In this document: positions 37,885 to 48,589 of the stretch, one piece after another
Layout of the letters: every line of letters begins with the position of its first letter
Numbering within the stretch: the first letter of the stretch is position 1
DNA from: an uncultured Shewanella sp.
GTDB lineage: Bacteria > Pseudomonadota > Gammaproteobacteria > Enterobacterales > Shewanellaceae
Reading direction: 5' to 3'
Assembly: GCF_947501665.1 (NCBI RefSeq)
Contig: NZ_CANMWS010000016.1
Location: 62,001 to 126,000, forward strand
Length of the DNA stretch: 64,000 nt
Translations under genes and position numbers: made by a program
Notes under the pieces: generated by a model
What the model saw: only the letters and a program-made list of their open reading frames with translations
Databases searched by the model: none
Told to the model about the DNA's origin: nothing

Positions 37885-39714
37885 TCAATAACGGTATTTC
37901 CCCTCGATAATACGATGCTGCAGTTTAGCGCATAAGGGTTGATAGGTATCTGTGTTGGGGAGTAATACAAAAATAGGGTTATCTGAGTTCTCAATATTAA
38001 ACCCCAATTCTTTCAGTCTATGTTTTTTATATTTGAAGGTGCCGGTCATATCCATCCCTTTACTTAAACTGATGAAAATGGGAATAGCGTATTGAGGAAG
38101 AGTTTGTTTTAACTTTCGATAAAATGTCGAAAAATTAAAATCGGCGATATCACAATTGAGTTTGAGCTGGGCCATGCCCGCTTTACCATTCGTATTAGGA
38201 ATGGTCACACCATAAACGACGGACTCACTAATATCATCAATTTCATCAATGAGCATTTCAACTTCAGTCGTAGAGACATTTTCACCTTTCCAACGGAATG
38301 TATCTCCTACGCGATCAACAAATTGGGTATGTTTAAAGCCAATATCTCGCATCAAATCACCGGTATTAAACCAAGCGTCGCCTGTTTCAAAAACATTTCT
38401 TAATACAGTGTGCTGTGTCTTTTTAATATCGGTGTAGCCATGAAAGGGGGATTTAGGGCTGATTTCACCAAGTAATAGTCCTGTTTGTCCTTTGGAGACT
38501 TTGTTGAAAAAGCCTTGCTTATTTCTAATGGGGCGGTCATTTTCTTTATCATATTCTATTAGTGCATATTTAGCCGGAGAAAAGCCAACAGTATGATCAA
38601 AGTTAAAGATATTACTAAAGCCAATATTGCCTTCGCTGGAAGCATAAAATTCATAGATACGCTCAATATTGAATCGTTGTTTAAACGTTTGCCAAATCGA
38701 AGGACGTAGACCATTACCTAAAATCATTCTTATTTGATGTTGGTTATCATGTTCTGTTGGCGCTTGATCGATTAAATAGCGGCATAATTCACCAATATAA
38801 CCAAATGCCGTTGCGTTATAGTAACGAATATCAGACCAAAAACGAGAAATACTGAATTTTCTGGTCATGATCAAAGTGGCATTACCAGCCAGAATGGATC
38901 CCCAACAGATAGCCATAGCAGTTGAATGATAAAAGGGCAGAGGAACATACATAGCATCGCTTGCTTTTAAGTGCACTGTTGCATGACCAAAAGACCCATA
39001 AGCTTTCATGAAACGACCGTGATTAAAGATCACCGCTTTGGGTAAACCCGTTGTGCCTGAAGTGTATACATAGAAGCATGGATCTTCTCCAGTAATATGC
39101 TTGACTTGAGGCAGCGATTTTCCTGATTGTGCTCGAATAATGAGTGCTAAATTTTGCCAGTGAACAGGGGCATGTCCCATTTTGGTGAGTGTATCAGTAT
39201 CGGCTAAATAAAAGTGATGGGTACAGGGAATATGAACATCATCGCGAATGGCTTCGTAAGCTTCGTAGCATTCCTCACCAACAACAATGAGTTTTGGTTG
39301 GACGATACTGAGGCTATGGGTAAGTACCTTTCCCTGTTGGCTGGTATTGATCATTGCGCTAATGACACCGATCTTAGCACATGCTGTGACTACTGCTAAG
39401 AGCTCTGGTCTATTTTCAACCATAATGGCAACACAATCACCTTTTTTGAGTCCATAATTGAGCAAAGTACGAGCAATTTTATTACTCCACTCATTGAATA
39501 CTTGATAAGTAATATTGCGTTCTTGATAACGAATGGCCAACCCTAGAGGATTTTTCTTCGCCGCTTTTTCAACACAGAGCCCGAGGCCGACAGCTTTTGT
39601 TTTATTTCTCGCGTCGGCAATTTTGAGGCCTTTAATAATGCGGGGTAATTTAAAGAGTATTTCTGGTACTTTGAGTACCATTTTTTTTGCTGTGATGATT
39701 TCATTGTGTTTCAT
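37885..39714 (-). CDS. FATP-type (very-)long-chain acyl-CoA synthetase
   Basis: This 609-residue AMP-forming ligase activates fatty acids to acyl-CoA. It has the P-loop YTSGTTGLPKAV (about residue 215), the FATP-style linker and NTGDLMRDIGFKHTQFVDRVGDTFRWKGENVSTTEVE near residue 460 with the conserved Asp and Arg, and a C-terminal GTFKYKKHRLKELG with the adenylation Lys. It differs from FadD in length and in the FATP-like signature. It lies downstream of the HIT gene on the minus strand and next to the acyltransferase operon, for which it could supply acyl-CoA. Confidence 0.92.
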   Translation of the reverse strand: MKHNEIITAKKMVLKVPEILFKLPRIIKGLKIADARNKTKAVGLGLCVEKAAKKNPLGLAIRYQERNITYQVFNEWSNKIARTLLNYGLKKGDCVAIMVENRPELLAVVTACAKIGVISAMINTSQQGKVLTHSLSIVQPKLIVVGEECYEAYEAIRDDVHIPCTHHFYLADTDTLTKMGHAPVHWQNLALIIRAQSGKSLPQVKHITGEDPCFYVYTSGTTGLPKAVIFNHGRFMKAYGSFGHATVHLKASDAMYVPLPFYHSTAMAICWGSILAGNATLIMTRKFSISRFWSDIRYYNATAFGYIGELCRYLIDQAPTEHDNQHQIRMILGNGLRPSIWQTFKQRFNIERIYEFYASSEGNIGFSNIFNFDHTVGFSPAKYALIEYDKENDRPIRNKQGFFNKVSKGQTGLLLGEISPKSPFHGYTDIKKTQHTVLRNVFETGDAWFNTGDLMRDIGFKHTQFVDRVGDTFRWKGENVSTTEVEMLIDEIDDISESVVYGVTIPNTNGKAGMAQLKLNCDIADFNFSTFYRKLKQTLPQYAIPIFISLSKGMDMTGTFKYKKHRLKELGFNIENSDNPIFVLLPNTDTYQPLCAKLQHRIIEGKYRY

Positions 39715-39799
39715 TCTATCAACTCTAGCGGTAATGATAATATTATTTAAATATTATTTAAGAAATGAATGGAATAAAACGACAATTTGAATCAAGTTA

Positions 39800-40261
39800 T
39801 TAGCAATTTGTCTCATTGGAGCCATCTTTTATATTGAGTGACAGTTTTTTTGCCCAAGTGAGTGTTTTTTTATTAATGATATAATTGAATGGGTTAATAT
39901 ACCGCGTGAACATATTAATTAAAAAATAAAGTGTATCGCACCGATACCTTGGAATAAGGTGTAAGTGTACATGAGGAATATGTTGGTAAGCACTGGGACC
40001 ATCATTAATTAAAAAATGCACATCCTTAATGCTATGATCCATTCTTTTCATTGCTAAAGTGATATTTGAGGCAACGTTGATAAGCTGTGAACGTTCTTTA
40101 TCAGTTAATTGAGTAATAGATTGCTTATGCCTTTTACTGAGTATTAAAAGGTGACCTCTGCTCAATTTGAATTTATCTAATATGACATGACAATCATTAC
40201 TTTCATAAATACTAATACAAGGAAGAACACCATTGTTTATTTTGCAAAAGATGCATGTCAT
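39800..40261 (-). CDS. HIT-family hydrolase
   Basis: This 153-residue histidine-triad protein has Cys3/Cys6 at the N-terminus (IFCKI), a central GHLLILSKRH and the HIT triad H97-V-H99-L-H101 with the preceding His94. HIT enzymes cleave nucleoside phosphoramidates or acyl-adenylates. It precedes the acyl-CoA synthetase gene on the minus strand by 85 bases, so clearing aberrant acyl-AMP from that ligase is an attractive but unproven role. The C-terminus is longer and more basic than usual. Confidence 0.88.
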   Translation of the reverse strand: MTCIFCKINNGVLPCISIYESNDCHVILDKFKLSRGHLLILSKRHKQSITQLTDKERSQLINVASNITLAMKRMDHSIKDVHFLINDGPSAYQHIPHVHLHLIPRYRCDTLYFLINMFTRYINPFNYIINKKTLTWAKKLSLNIKDGSNETNC

Positions 40262-40631
40262 AAGAATACCAGTTGTTTATATTTTATTTTAATAATTTAC
40301 ATTATTAGATTTATAACGCAATTTAAAATAATAAATTTACAATTTATTTTAATTAAATTTAATTAACCAAAGTTAAACGATTAAGTGTTCTAGTATTTTA
40401 TAATAAAAATAAGGGAGACATGATGGTTAGGCTTGTCTCTTCGTTGTTGATTATATGTTTAACATTGATTTTATAGTGTTTTTTGTTATTTTTGTCCTGT
40501 GTTATATGATTAGCGCTAGAGTGTAAAATGTGACAAATAGCCATATGGATAAGACAAAATGCAATTGTATTATGTCAAATACTTAGTTAACTTTTCTGTG
40601 GTATTGATATTTAATCAATCAGGAAATAAGT
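40262..40631. other. AT-rich divergent control region of the acyltransferase cluster
   Basis: This 370-bp region lies between the divergent HIT and acyltransferase genes and is strikingly AT-rich (about 75-80% by eye at 40290-40410). No ORF or strong hairpin is seen. It carries at least two promoters. The AT-rich tract is a likely H-NS-type silencing target. Confidence 0.45.
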
Positions 40632-41375
40632 ATGAGTATAGCCGTAAAAAAAGTAAATGATGATAAGGTTAATGATGAATTCAATTTGAATTTAATTAAC
40701 CCGAATGTTGACCGTTTATATCGATATACAGATAATCTGACTCAAAAAATAATAGGAAGGAAAGACTTAATTATTCGTCAAGTAACAAATGGTAGTGATT
40801 TATATTTATTGTCTGAAGCAAGAAAAAAAATCTATGCAAAGCATGCCAGTTATTTTAGTCAATTTTATAACAATGATTTTTTTATTGATGATAAAGATTA
40901 TTCCTCTTATTTATTTGCTTGTTTTTTTAAAGGAGAGATAGTAGGGACTCAACGTATTGCCACTTATCCATTTGAAGTGTGTCAATATATTAATAATAAA
41001 GCATTAAGTGCGTTTTTAGGCTGTGACTTTCAAAATAATTATATTGAATTTTCAAGATTGGCTGTTAATCAAGATTATGGTCTGGGACATGGACTTGCTC
41101 ATGCATTAAATGTGGTTGCCGGTATTTTAGTCACAATGAGTATCAAAAAAAGTCAATATATTACATATTCAAAACCCAAGTTAAAACGAAAAGCGGCTAA
41201 TTTTGATGATGATGTGATTGCTTTTACTATATCAGAGCGTGAAAACGAGAAATATGAATTATATAAAGCGAATACTTTGATTAGCATGTCCCAGTTATTA
41301 GGGATTGCCAAACAGCCGGGCTTATCGCTTTATGAGAGTATCAATAATGTCATGATGGACGAGAAGCGGGGGTAA
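40632..41375 (+). CDS. N-acyltransferase of the LuxI/FeeM-like GNAT group
   Basis: This 247-residue protein has a GNAT fold like autoinducer synthases and N-acyl amino acid synthases. The N-terminal helix LSEARKKIYAKHASYF parallels the LuxI/FeeM substrate helix, GTQRIATYP (105-113) is the beta strand with the conserved Arg, and YIEFSRLAVNQDYG (137-150) carries the E-x-SRLAV signature of this group. It lacks full LuxI signatures, so I call it FeeM-like: joining an acyl chain to an amine is the likely reaction. It starts a three-gene operon with a SnoaL-like gene (5-base gap) and a di-iron oxidase-like gene. Confidence 0.72.
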   Translation: MSIAVKKVNDDKVNDEFNLNLINPNVDRLYRYTDNLTQKIIGRKDLIIRQVTNGSDLYLLSEARKKIYAKHASYFSQFYNNDFFIDDKDYSSYLFACFFKGEIVGTQRIATYPFEVCQYINNKALSAFLGCDFQNNYIEFSRLAVNQDYGLGHGLAHALNVVAGILVTMSIKKSQYITYSKPKLKRKAANFDDDVIAFTISERENEKYELYKANTLISMSQLLGIAKQPGLSLYESINNVMMDEKRG

Positions 41376-41380
41376 ATACT

Positions 41381-41869
41381 ATGCTCGAAGTGGTAAAAGA
41401 AAAAGCGCAGATTGACAATGAATATGCGACTGAGGAGGGAGCAGGACTAAAGACAGTTAAGCATGGCGAATCGATTTCACAAAAAAATATAGACATAGTA
41501 TTGGCTTTTTATGATGGTGTTTTTAGCCAAAGAAAGGTCGAATGTTGTCACGATTTAATGAAGGCTGATTATATTAATCATAGTCAATTTGTTGAAAATG
41601 GTAGAGAAAACTTTAAAGCTTACTTTAATACTTTCTATCAAAAATTTAAGCATTCAGGCACAAAAGTCGAACTTGTTTTTGCGGATAAAGACTGGGTTTG
41701 CTTACATGCAACGCATTGGGCATCGAATCGACTTTTTACCGTTAAATTAAAATGTGTCGATATTTATCGATTAGAGCAAGGGCAATTAGCAGAGCACTGG
41801 GACTCAGTTGAAGGGTTGACTGTTTTTTCTCGTTTAGTTTTCTTTCTGAAATCTTTTTTAAGACTGTAA
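41381..41869 (+). CDS. SnoaL-like (NTF2-fold) protein
   Basis: This 162-residue NTF2-fold protein begins with a variable 35-residue leader, then follows the SnoaL pattern: VLAFYDGVFSQRKVECCHDLMKADYINHS, a central beta sheet, and DIYRLEQGQLAEHWDSVEG near the end. SnoaL-like proteins cyclise or hydroxylate polyketides or act as isomerases. The C-terminal FSRLVFFLKSFLRL is amphipathic and could touch membrane. It lies between the acyltransferase and the di-iron oxidase-like gene, which suggests a tailoring role. Confidence 0.78.
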   Translation: MLEVVKEKAQIDNEYATEEGAGLKTVKHGESISQKNIDIVLAFYDGVFSQRKVECCHDLMKADYINHSQFVENGRENFKAYFNTFYQKFKHSGTKVELVFADKDWVCLHATHWASNRLFTVKLKCVDIYRLEQGQLAEHWDSVEGLTVFSRLVFFLKSFLRL

Positions 41870-41897
41870 TAATATAGCGGATATTTAAGGATAAAAC

Positions 41898-42578
41898 ATG
41901 TCATTTATTAATGAATTAGCAGTAATTTGCGACAAAGAATGGGAAAAAATAAAGTCGGGGACTTTTTTTCGCTTAGCCACTGAAGCGATCACCAAAGAAC
42001 TGTATATCGATGCGATGGTGCAAGTGTTCCATTATACCAAGAATAATGCGATTAATCAGGCTGCGGCCACGTTTCCCGAAGATCATAAAAAATTAGGTTT
42101 ACTGCGGTTTGCTATGCGTCACGCCCTAGAAGAGCTTGGGCATGAAAACATGGTCGTGAGAGATTTGGAGTCCATGGGCGTTGATTCAAGTGTGTTTGAT
42201 ACACCGCCTTTACCAGCTACCGAAGCATTGAATGGTTATTTACACAGTGTGGCCATTCGAGGCGGGGTGATCCCAAGGCTAGGGTACAGCTATTGGGCTG
42301 AAGACAGTTATGAGCATTTAGGAGGGTTACTGGATGCGTGTCGTCATGTGTTAAAATTAACGGATAAACAATTGAGCTTTTTTATCGCTCATGCAGTGAT
42401 TGATGTTAAGCATGCGCAAGATGTCAATGATGCCATTGAAGAGTGGGTTGTGACGGAAGAAGAACAGCAAGCTGTGATCCAAGTGGCGAAAACCACATTA
42501 TTTTTAACTGGACAAATTTTGGAATCAGTGGCTCAAGCTTATCTTGCTAAACAAGAGAAGCTAGCGCTAACCGCATAA
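41898..42578 (+). CDS. Haem-oxygenase-like di-iron oxidase (iron-containing redox enzyme)
   Basis: This 226-residue all-helical protein has the TenA/PqqC/haem-oxygenase fold and carries candidate iron ligands of the HDO group: H45 (VFHYTKNN), E79 and H82 (EELGHENM), then H165, D169 and H172 (HAVIDVKHAQD). HDO enzymes such as UndA, BesC and CADD use a di-iron centre for oxidative C-C cleavage or N-oxygenation. The relatives' TenA thiaminase Cys is not evident. As the last gene of the acyltransferase operon it could oxidise the N-acyl product. Substrate is unknown. Confidence 0.78.
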   Translation: MSFINELAVICDKEWEKIKSGTFFRLATEAITKELYIDAMVQVFHYTKNNAINQAAATFPEDHKKLGLLRFAMRHALEELGHENMVVRDLESMGVDSSVFDTPPLPATEALNGYLHSVAIRGGVIPRLGYSYWAEDSYEHLGGLLDACRHVLKLTDKQLSFFIAHAVIDVKHAQDVNDAIEEWVVTEEEQQAVIQVAKTTLFLTGQILESVAQAYLAKQEKLALTA

Positions 42579-42588
42579 AAACGAATGC

Positions 42589-42619
42589 AAAAATAGCAGG
42601 AAAAATGCCTGCTATTTTT
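42589..42619. terminator. Bidirectional terminator (operon end / trxB end)
   Basis: Perfect 12-bp stem AAAAATAGCAGG / CCTGCTATTTTT with a 7-base loop, ten bases after the oxidase-like gene's stop and 35 bases before the convergent trxB stop. Confidence 0.92.
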
Positions 42620-42653
42620 GAATTAATTAGCCAATGAAGACTTAGTGCTTCGT

Positions 42654-43622
<969 letters not shown>

Positions 43623-43721
43623 TTAACGCGTGGGGGGATTGTAGGGAATTTGGCTCTCAGGGTAAAGCCATGAAAGCAGATTATTCTAGATTGCTTTAAT
43701 CGAAAAACTCAATGATCGATA

Positions 43722-43748
43722 AAAAAGGAAACCTTAAGTTTCCTTTTT
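43722..43748 (-). terminator. Rho-independent terminator of ald
   Basis: On the minus strand, AAAAAGGAAAC-TTAAG-GTTTCCTTTTTT forms a stem with a terminal T-run, 38 bases after the ald stop. Confidence 0.85.
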
Positions 43749-43785
43749 ATGCTGCCAATGGGTTTATCATTGAACAAAAAGAGAG

Positions 43786-44904
43786 TTAAGCAAGCAATAA
43801 CATAGGATCGACATAAGCTAAATCAAGGGCTTCAGCGACTTCAACACAGGTAATTTTACCGTGCATTACATTTAGGCCATTACGCAAATGTTTATCTTGT
43901 TGCAATGCTTTCTTATAGCCTAAATCAGCCAATTTAATGATGTAAGGTAAGGTGGCATTATTTAAGGCAAAAGTTGAAGTCCGTGCGACGGCGCCAGGCA
44001 TATTGGCGACGCAATAATGTACAATATCATCAACGATGTAAGTGGGGTCTTCATGGGTTGTCGCATGAGAGGTTTCAATACAGCCGCCCTGATCGATAGC
44101 AACATCAACAATAGCTGAACCGGTTTTCATGCGTTTAATGTGATCTCTCGTGACCAATTTGGGGGCGGCGGCACCTGGTACCAGTACGCCACCAATCACA
44201 AGATCGGCCTCTAGTACATATTTTTCAATGGCACTTGCTGTCGAATAAATGGCTTTAATTTTATTATCAAACTGCACATTTAAACGACGTAGCGTATCGA
44301 TATTTCGATCCAGTACCACGACATCCGCGCCCAGTCCAACCGCCATTTGTGCGGCATTTGTACCCACCATACCGCCGCCAATAATGACAACTTTAGCAGG
44401 TTCAACACCAGGGACGCCACCTAACAACATGCCACGTCCACCACGAGATTTCTCAAGTGCCATTGCTCCAGCTTGTATCGACATACGTCCAGCAACTTCT
44501 GACATTGGGGCGAGTAAGGGAAGGGTGCCGCGATCGTCGGTGACGGTCTCATAAGCAATACAAACAGCTTGGCTGTCAATTAAGTCCTTGGTTTGAGGTA
44601 AGTCAGGGGCAAGGTGGAGATAAGTAAACAGTAATTGATCGGGTTTTAACATGGCCCGCTCAATTGCCTGAGGCTCTTTCACTTTAACTATCATGTCTGC
44701 TGTGTCAAAAATTTCTTTTGCAGTGCTGAGAATGATTGCACCCACATCTAGATAATCTTGATCGGAAAAACCGACGCCAACACCCGCATTTGTTTCGATA
44801 AATACATCATGTCCTTTTAGTTTTAGTTCATGGACACTGGATGGAACCATACCAACACGGTATTCATGGTTTTTGATTTCTTTAGGAACACCAATTATCA
44901 TCAT
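43786..44904 (-). CDS. ald: Alanine dehydrogenase
   Basis: Ald reversibly deaminates L-alanine to pyruvate with NAD. The 372-residue protein has the family N-terminus IIGVPKEIKNHEYRVG, the catalytic Lys in MIVKVKEPQ and His in LFTYLHLAPD (about residue 95), and the NAD-binding VVIIGGGMVGTNAAQMAVGLGA near residue 170. The ATG pair at 44904 follows GAGG. It is divergent from lrp, whose product commonly activates or senses alanine and leucine. Confidence 0.97.
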   Translation of the reverse strand: MMIIGVPKEIKNHEYRVGMVPSSVHELKLKGHDVFIETNAGVGVGFSDQDYLDVGAIILSTAKEIFDTADMIVKVKEPQAIERAMLKPDQLLFTYLHLAPDLPQTKDLIDSQAVCIAYETVTDDRGTLPLLAPMSEVAGRMSIQAGAMALEKSRGGRGMLLGGVPGVEPAKVVIIGGGMVGTNAAQMAVGLGADVVVLDRNIDTLRRLNVQFDNKIKAIYSTASAIEKYVLEADLVIGGVLVPGAAAPKLVTRDHIKRMKTGSAIVDVAIDQGGCIETSHATTHEDPTYIVDDIVHYCVANMPGAVARTSTFALNNATLPYIIKLADLGYKKALQQDKHLRNGLNVMHGKITCVEVAEALDLAYVDPMLLLA

Positions 44905-45081
44905 TAAGCCTCAAATTGCATAAACACCCATTTACATCGGGCGTGATAGTGATTGAAGGGAAGTCTGAATTGTTATATTTTCAGTAAAGTAAGTATATTA
45001 CTCCTTTGGAAGTTTATGCTACTAAAGATGGGCCATTTGCAGTGTGTTGTATCGTTTTACTGCTAATTTAAGGTTAATAAT
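44905..45081. promoter_or_regulatory. ald-lrp divergent promoter region
   Basis: 177 bp between the start codons of ald and lrp. AT-rich, with no clear palindrome that I can name; Lrp sites are degenerate. By position it is the expected target of Lrp. Confidence 0.45.
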
Positions 45082-45585
45082 ATGGTAAATAATAAAAAAA
45101 GTCCGATAAAAGACTTAGATAGAATCGATAGAAATATACTCAATGAACTACAAATTGATGGACGTATTTCTAATGTGGAGCTTTCAAAACGAGTGGGTTT
45201 AAGTCCAACTCCTTGTCTTGAAAGAGTAAAAAGGCTAGAAAAACAAGGCTATATTAACGGTTATACAGCGCTAATCAATCCGCATTATATTGGTGCATCT
45301 CTATTGGTTTTTGTTGAAATTACACTAAACAGAGATACTTCAGAGGTCTTTGATAAGTTTAATCGTGCGGTACAACTCCTTGATGATATTCAAGAATGTC
45401 ATTTAGTGTCAGGAGATTTTGATTACTTATTGAAAACCCGTGTGTCTGATATGTCTGCGTATAGACGGCTACTCGGAGAAACATTGCTACACCTTCCTTC
45501 GGTTTCGGATACTCGAACCTATGTTGTGATGGAAGAAGTGAAGCAAACAAATCGTGTGGCTATTAATACGGTCAGTGGAAGCTAA
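45082..45585 (+). CDS. lrp: Leucine-responsive regulatory protein
   Basis: Lrp is a global transcription factor of amino acid metabolism. The 167-residue protein has the N-terminal HTH (DRIDRNILNELQIDGRISNVELSKRVGLSPTPCLERVKRLEKQGYI) and a C-terminal RAM domain that binds leucine or alanine (LVFVEITLNRDTSEVFDKF, ECHLVSGDFDYLLKTRV). It matches E. coli Lrp in length (164). It is divergent from ald and upstream of ftsK, as in E. coli (lrp-ftsK-lolA-rarA-serS). Confidence 0.98.
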   Translation: MVNNKKSPIKDLDRIDRNILNELQIDGRISNVELSKRVGLSPTPCLERVKRLEKQGYINGYTALINPHYIGASLLVFVEITLNRDTSEVFDKFNRAVQLLDDIQECHLVSGDFDYLLKTRVSDMSAYRRLLGETLLHLPSVSDTRTYVVMEEVKQTNRVAINTVSGS

Positions 45586-45601
45586 CGCTAAAATATGCTG
45601 C

Positions 45602-45627
45602 AAAAAGAGCCGAAAGGCTCTTTTTTT
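45602..45627 (+). terminator. Rho-independent terminator of lrp
   Basis: AAAAAGAGCC-GAAA-GGCTCTTTTTTT: tetraloop hairpin with a strong T-run, 17 bases after the stop. Confidence 0.93.
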
Positions 45628-45792
45628 GTGCATAAAACAAAATGATACAAAGTGTTACTAATTTTTTGTTAAAAATGACTGATTAGTCAAAAAAACAGAA
45701 TGATTAAAAAGCGAAACCTGACACTGCACATTCAGCTTATTTCTGGTATTGTTAGTATTATTATGGTTTGAATTTTTAGCAAAGGTTTTAGT

Positions 45793-48348
45793 TTGTTTAA
45801 GGAAAAAAGTGTTAAAACGCTCTCTGGTGTACAACGACTTCTAGAAGGGAGTCTGATCCTTTGTTGCATGGTTGCCACTTTTGTATTGCTGGCGCTGAGC
45901 AGTTTTCATTCATCTGATCCTGGCTGGAGCCAATCAAATTTTAATGGTGAGATTGAAAATGTTACCGGTGCTGTTGGCGCGTGGGTGGCAGATGTCTTGC
46001 TGTATTTTTTTGGCTATAGCGCCTATGTTATTCCGATTATTATTGCAGCTACAGGGTGGCTGCTTTTTAAACGTACCCATAAATTACTGGAAATAGATTA
46101 TTTTTCAGTAGGATTAAGGTTAGTGGGCTTTTTATTAGTTGTACTCAGTTTGGGGGCGCTTGAAAGTATGAATGCCACCAATATTTATGATTATTCTGCT
46201 GGCGGTGTGATTGGTGATGTGATTGCCGCAGCCATGTTGCCTTATTTTAATCAATTGGGCACAACCTTGCTCTTATTGTGTTTTGTTTGTGCAGGTTTAA
46301 CTTTACTGACTGGCATTAGCTGGCTGAACTTGATTGATATACTCGGGTCATTCACGATCCGTTTTTGTGTTTATCTGTTTCGTTTACCCACCAGACTGAA
46401 AGAGAATCGCTTGCAAACTGGAATCGTTGGCGGGAGCAAAGATACGGCCGATACCCAAGGTTTTATGTCTTTGGTTGAAAAATTTAAAGAAAAGCGACAA
46501 CTCGACCGCGAAGATAAGCTAAGTTGTAGACAAGAAGAAAATGAATCTGAGCAGCCAAATGAGGCTGTTGAAACGGCAGATGGTCGAATAGAGCCTCAGT
46601 TGTCAACTTATACCAATGTCAGGGATTTTCAATCCACATCAGTCGCTGATGTCGAGCATTTTGAAGATGATATTATTGATTTTGACACTAAAATGTCAGA
46701 AGGTGCAGTGACAGCTAGTGCAAGACGAGTCAACGAGAAAGTGACGGCTAAAGCTAAGCCTGTTAAGAAAAACACGTCTGATAAGGCGAAAATTGTTGAT
46801 GGTGTGGTGATTTTACCTGGACAGAGTGAAACCGCTGAAGTTGTCGACATGGCGCCGCTACCTTGTATTAGTTTGTTGGATATTCCTAATCGAAAAGCGA
46901 ATTCCATTAGCCAAGAAGAACTTGACCAAGTCGGTAAGCTTGTTGAGCTAAAGTTGGCGGATTTCAACATCGCAGCTAAAGTTGTTGGCGTGTACCCAGG
47001 ACCGGTGATCACCCGTTTTGAGTTGGATTTAGCGCCTGGCGTTAAAGCCTCTAAAATCACTAATTTGTCCACTGATCTTGCGCGCTCTTTACTTGCAGAA
47101 AGTGTACGTGTAGTGGAAGTTATTCCCGGTAAAGCGTTTGTTGGGCTTGAATTGCCAAATAAATACCGTGAAACCGTGTTTATGCGGGATGTACTCGATT
47201 GCCATGCCTTTAGAGATAATGACTCTCATCTGAGTATGGTGCTTGGTCAAGATATTGCCGGTGAGCCGGTCGTTGTTGATTTAGGTAAAATGCCGCATTT
47301 ATTAGTGGCGGGTACCACGGGTTCAGGTAAATCTGTTGGGGTCAATGTGATGATCACCAGTTTATTGTATAAATCAGGCCCTGATGATGTTCGCTTTATC
47401 ATGATTGATCCTAAAATGCTTGAGTTATCGGTTTATGAAGGTATTCCTCATTTACTGTGTGAAGTGGTGACTGACATGAAAGAAGCCGCCAACTCTTTGC
47501 GTTGGTGTGTGGGGGAAATGGAGCGCCGTTATAAATTGATGTCAGCGTTAGGGGTGAGAAATTTAAAGGGCTATAACGCCAAAATTAAACAAGCGGAAGA
47601 AAAAGGAGAGGCTATAGTCGATCCTTTATGGAAGTCTTCCGATAGCATGGAGCCTGAAGCGCCAGAATTAGATAAATTACCGTCTATTGTGGTTGTCGTG
47701 GATGAATTTGCTGACATGATGATGATTGTCGGTAAAAAAGTGGAGGAGTTAATTGCTCGGATTGCGCAAAAAGCAAGGGCGGCGGGGATACATTTAATTT
47801 TAGCCACTCAGCGTCCATCAGTGGATGTCATCACCGGGTTAATTAAAGCCAATATTCCCACTCGAATGGCTTTCCAGGTGTCTTCAAGAATCGATTCAAG
47901 AACAATTTTAGATCAGCAAGGCGCTGAAACCTTATTGGGCATGGGAGACATGCTTTATCTTCCGCCAGGCACTAGCGTACCTATTCGTGTTCATGGTGCT
48001 TTTATTGACGATCATGAAGTGCATAAAGTGGTGGCTGATTGGCATGCAAGAGGTAAACCTCAGTATATTGATGCCATTATTCAAGGAGGCGGAGAGGGCG
48101 AGTCGGTGTTATTACCGGGAGAAACACCTGAAAATGCTGATGATACTGATGCCCTTTATGATGAAGCGGTGGCATTTGTTACCCAGTCAAGACGGGGTTC
48201 CATTTCCAGTGTTCAGAGAAAATTTAAGATAGGTTACAATCGCGCCGCACGTATTATTGAGCAAATGGAAGCACAAGGCGTGGTGAGCGCACAAGGGCAT
48301 AATGGTAATCGAGAAGTGCTGGCGCCGCCACCACCCAGTGACTTTTAA
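45793..48348 (+). CDS. ftsK: DNA translocase FtsK
   Basis: FtsK couples septation to chromosome segregation: four N-terminal membrane helices (about residues 20-205) anchor it at the septum, a linker follows (205-350), and a RecA-like motor pumps DNA toward XerCD/dif. Walker A is [12 protein letters not shown] (about 508-519), Walker B is [11 protein letters not shown], and the C-terminal gamma winged helix ([35 protein letters not shown]) reads KOPS. At 851 residues it is much shorter than E. coli FtsK (1329) because of a short linker. The only credible start is a TTG at 45793, with AAAGG upstream. Confidence 0.97.
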   Translation: MFKEKSVKTLSGVQRLLEGSLILCCMVATFVLLALSSFHSSDPGWSQSNFNGEIENVTGAVGAWVADVLLYFFGYSAYVIPIIIAATGWLLFKRTHKLLEIDYFSVGLRLVGFLLVVLSLGALESMNATNIYDYSAGGVIGDVIAAAMLPYFNQLGTTLLLLCFVCAGLTLLTGISWLNLIDILGSFTIRFCVYLFRLPTRLKENRLQTGIVGGSKDTADTQGFMSLVEKFKEKRQLDREDKLSCRQEENESEQPNEAVETADGRIEPQLSTYTNVRDFQSTSVADVEHFEDDIIDFDTKMSEGAVTASARRVNEKVTAKAKPVKKNTSDKAKIVDGVVILPGQSETAEVVDMAPLPCISLLDIPNRKANSISQEELDQVGKLVELKLADFNIAAKVVGVYPGPVITRFELDLAPGVKASKITNLSTDLARSLLAESVRVVEVIPGKAFVGLELPNKYRETVFMRDVLDCHAFRDNDSHLSMVLGQDIAGEPVVVDLGKMPHLLVAGTTGSGKSVGVNVMITSLLYKSGPDDVRFIMIDPKMLELSVYEGIPHLLCEVVTDMKEAANSLRWCVGEMERRYKLMSALGVRNLKGYNAKIKQAEEKGEAIVDPLWKSSDSMEPEAPELDKLPSIVVVVDEFADMMMIVGKKVEELIARIAQKARAAGIHLILATQRPSVDVITGLIKANIPTRMAFQVSSRIDSRTILDQQGAETLLGMGDMLYLPPGTSVPIRVHGAFIDDHEVHKVVADWHARGKPQYIDAIIQGGGEGESVLLPGETPENADDTDALYDEAVAFVTQSRRGSISSVQRKFKIGYNRAARIIEQMEAQGVVSAQGHNGNREVLAPPPPSDF

Positions 48349-48449
48349 TAGACAATGAAAGTCAGTGATAAGTGCAGTGTGTAGGCAAGTCGCCAAATGC
48401 GGTTCAGTGAGCGCTAAAGGGTAATGGCAAGTAAAAGTAAAAGGGGGAG

Positions 48450-48526
48450 CATGTGAGCTAACGCATTATCCGTCAGGACTCTGTTCAAGGGCTCTTGAAC
48501 AAAGAGAGTGATAACGCATTCACATG
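48450..48526. repeat. Nested inverted repeat between ftsK and lolA
   Basis: Outer arms CATGTGA (48450-48456) and TCACATG (48520-48526) enclose ACTCTGTTCAAG-GGCT-CTTGAACAAAGAGAGT, whose inner arms TGTTCAAG / CTTGAACA are perfect. AACGCATT also occurs directly repeated inside it. It sits in the 241-bp ftsK-lolA spacer, which has no other gene. Confidence 0.7.
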
Positions 48527-48589
48527 ACTGCCGTTCAATGGTTTTTAATGTATTGCGTGATAGAGACACGTATTTTGTTAGGGATGGTT

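Noticed and set aside
40262-40631. Quorum-sensing lux-box upstream of the LuxI/FeeM-like gene
   Set aside because: No 20-bp dyad of the lux-box type and no LuxR-family gene nearby; the AT-rich stretch gives many weak inverted repeats.
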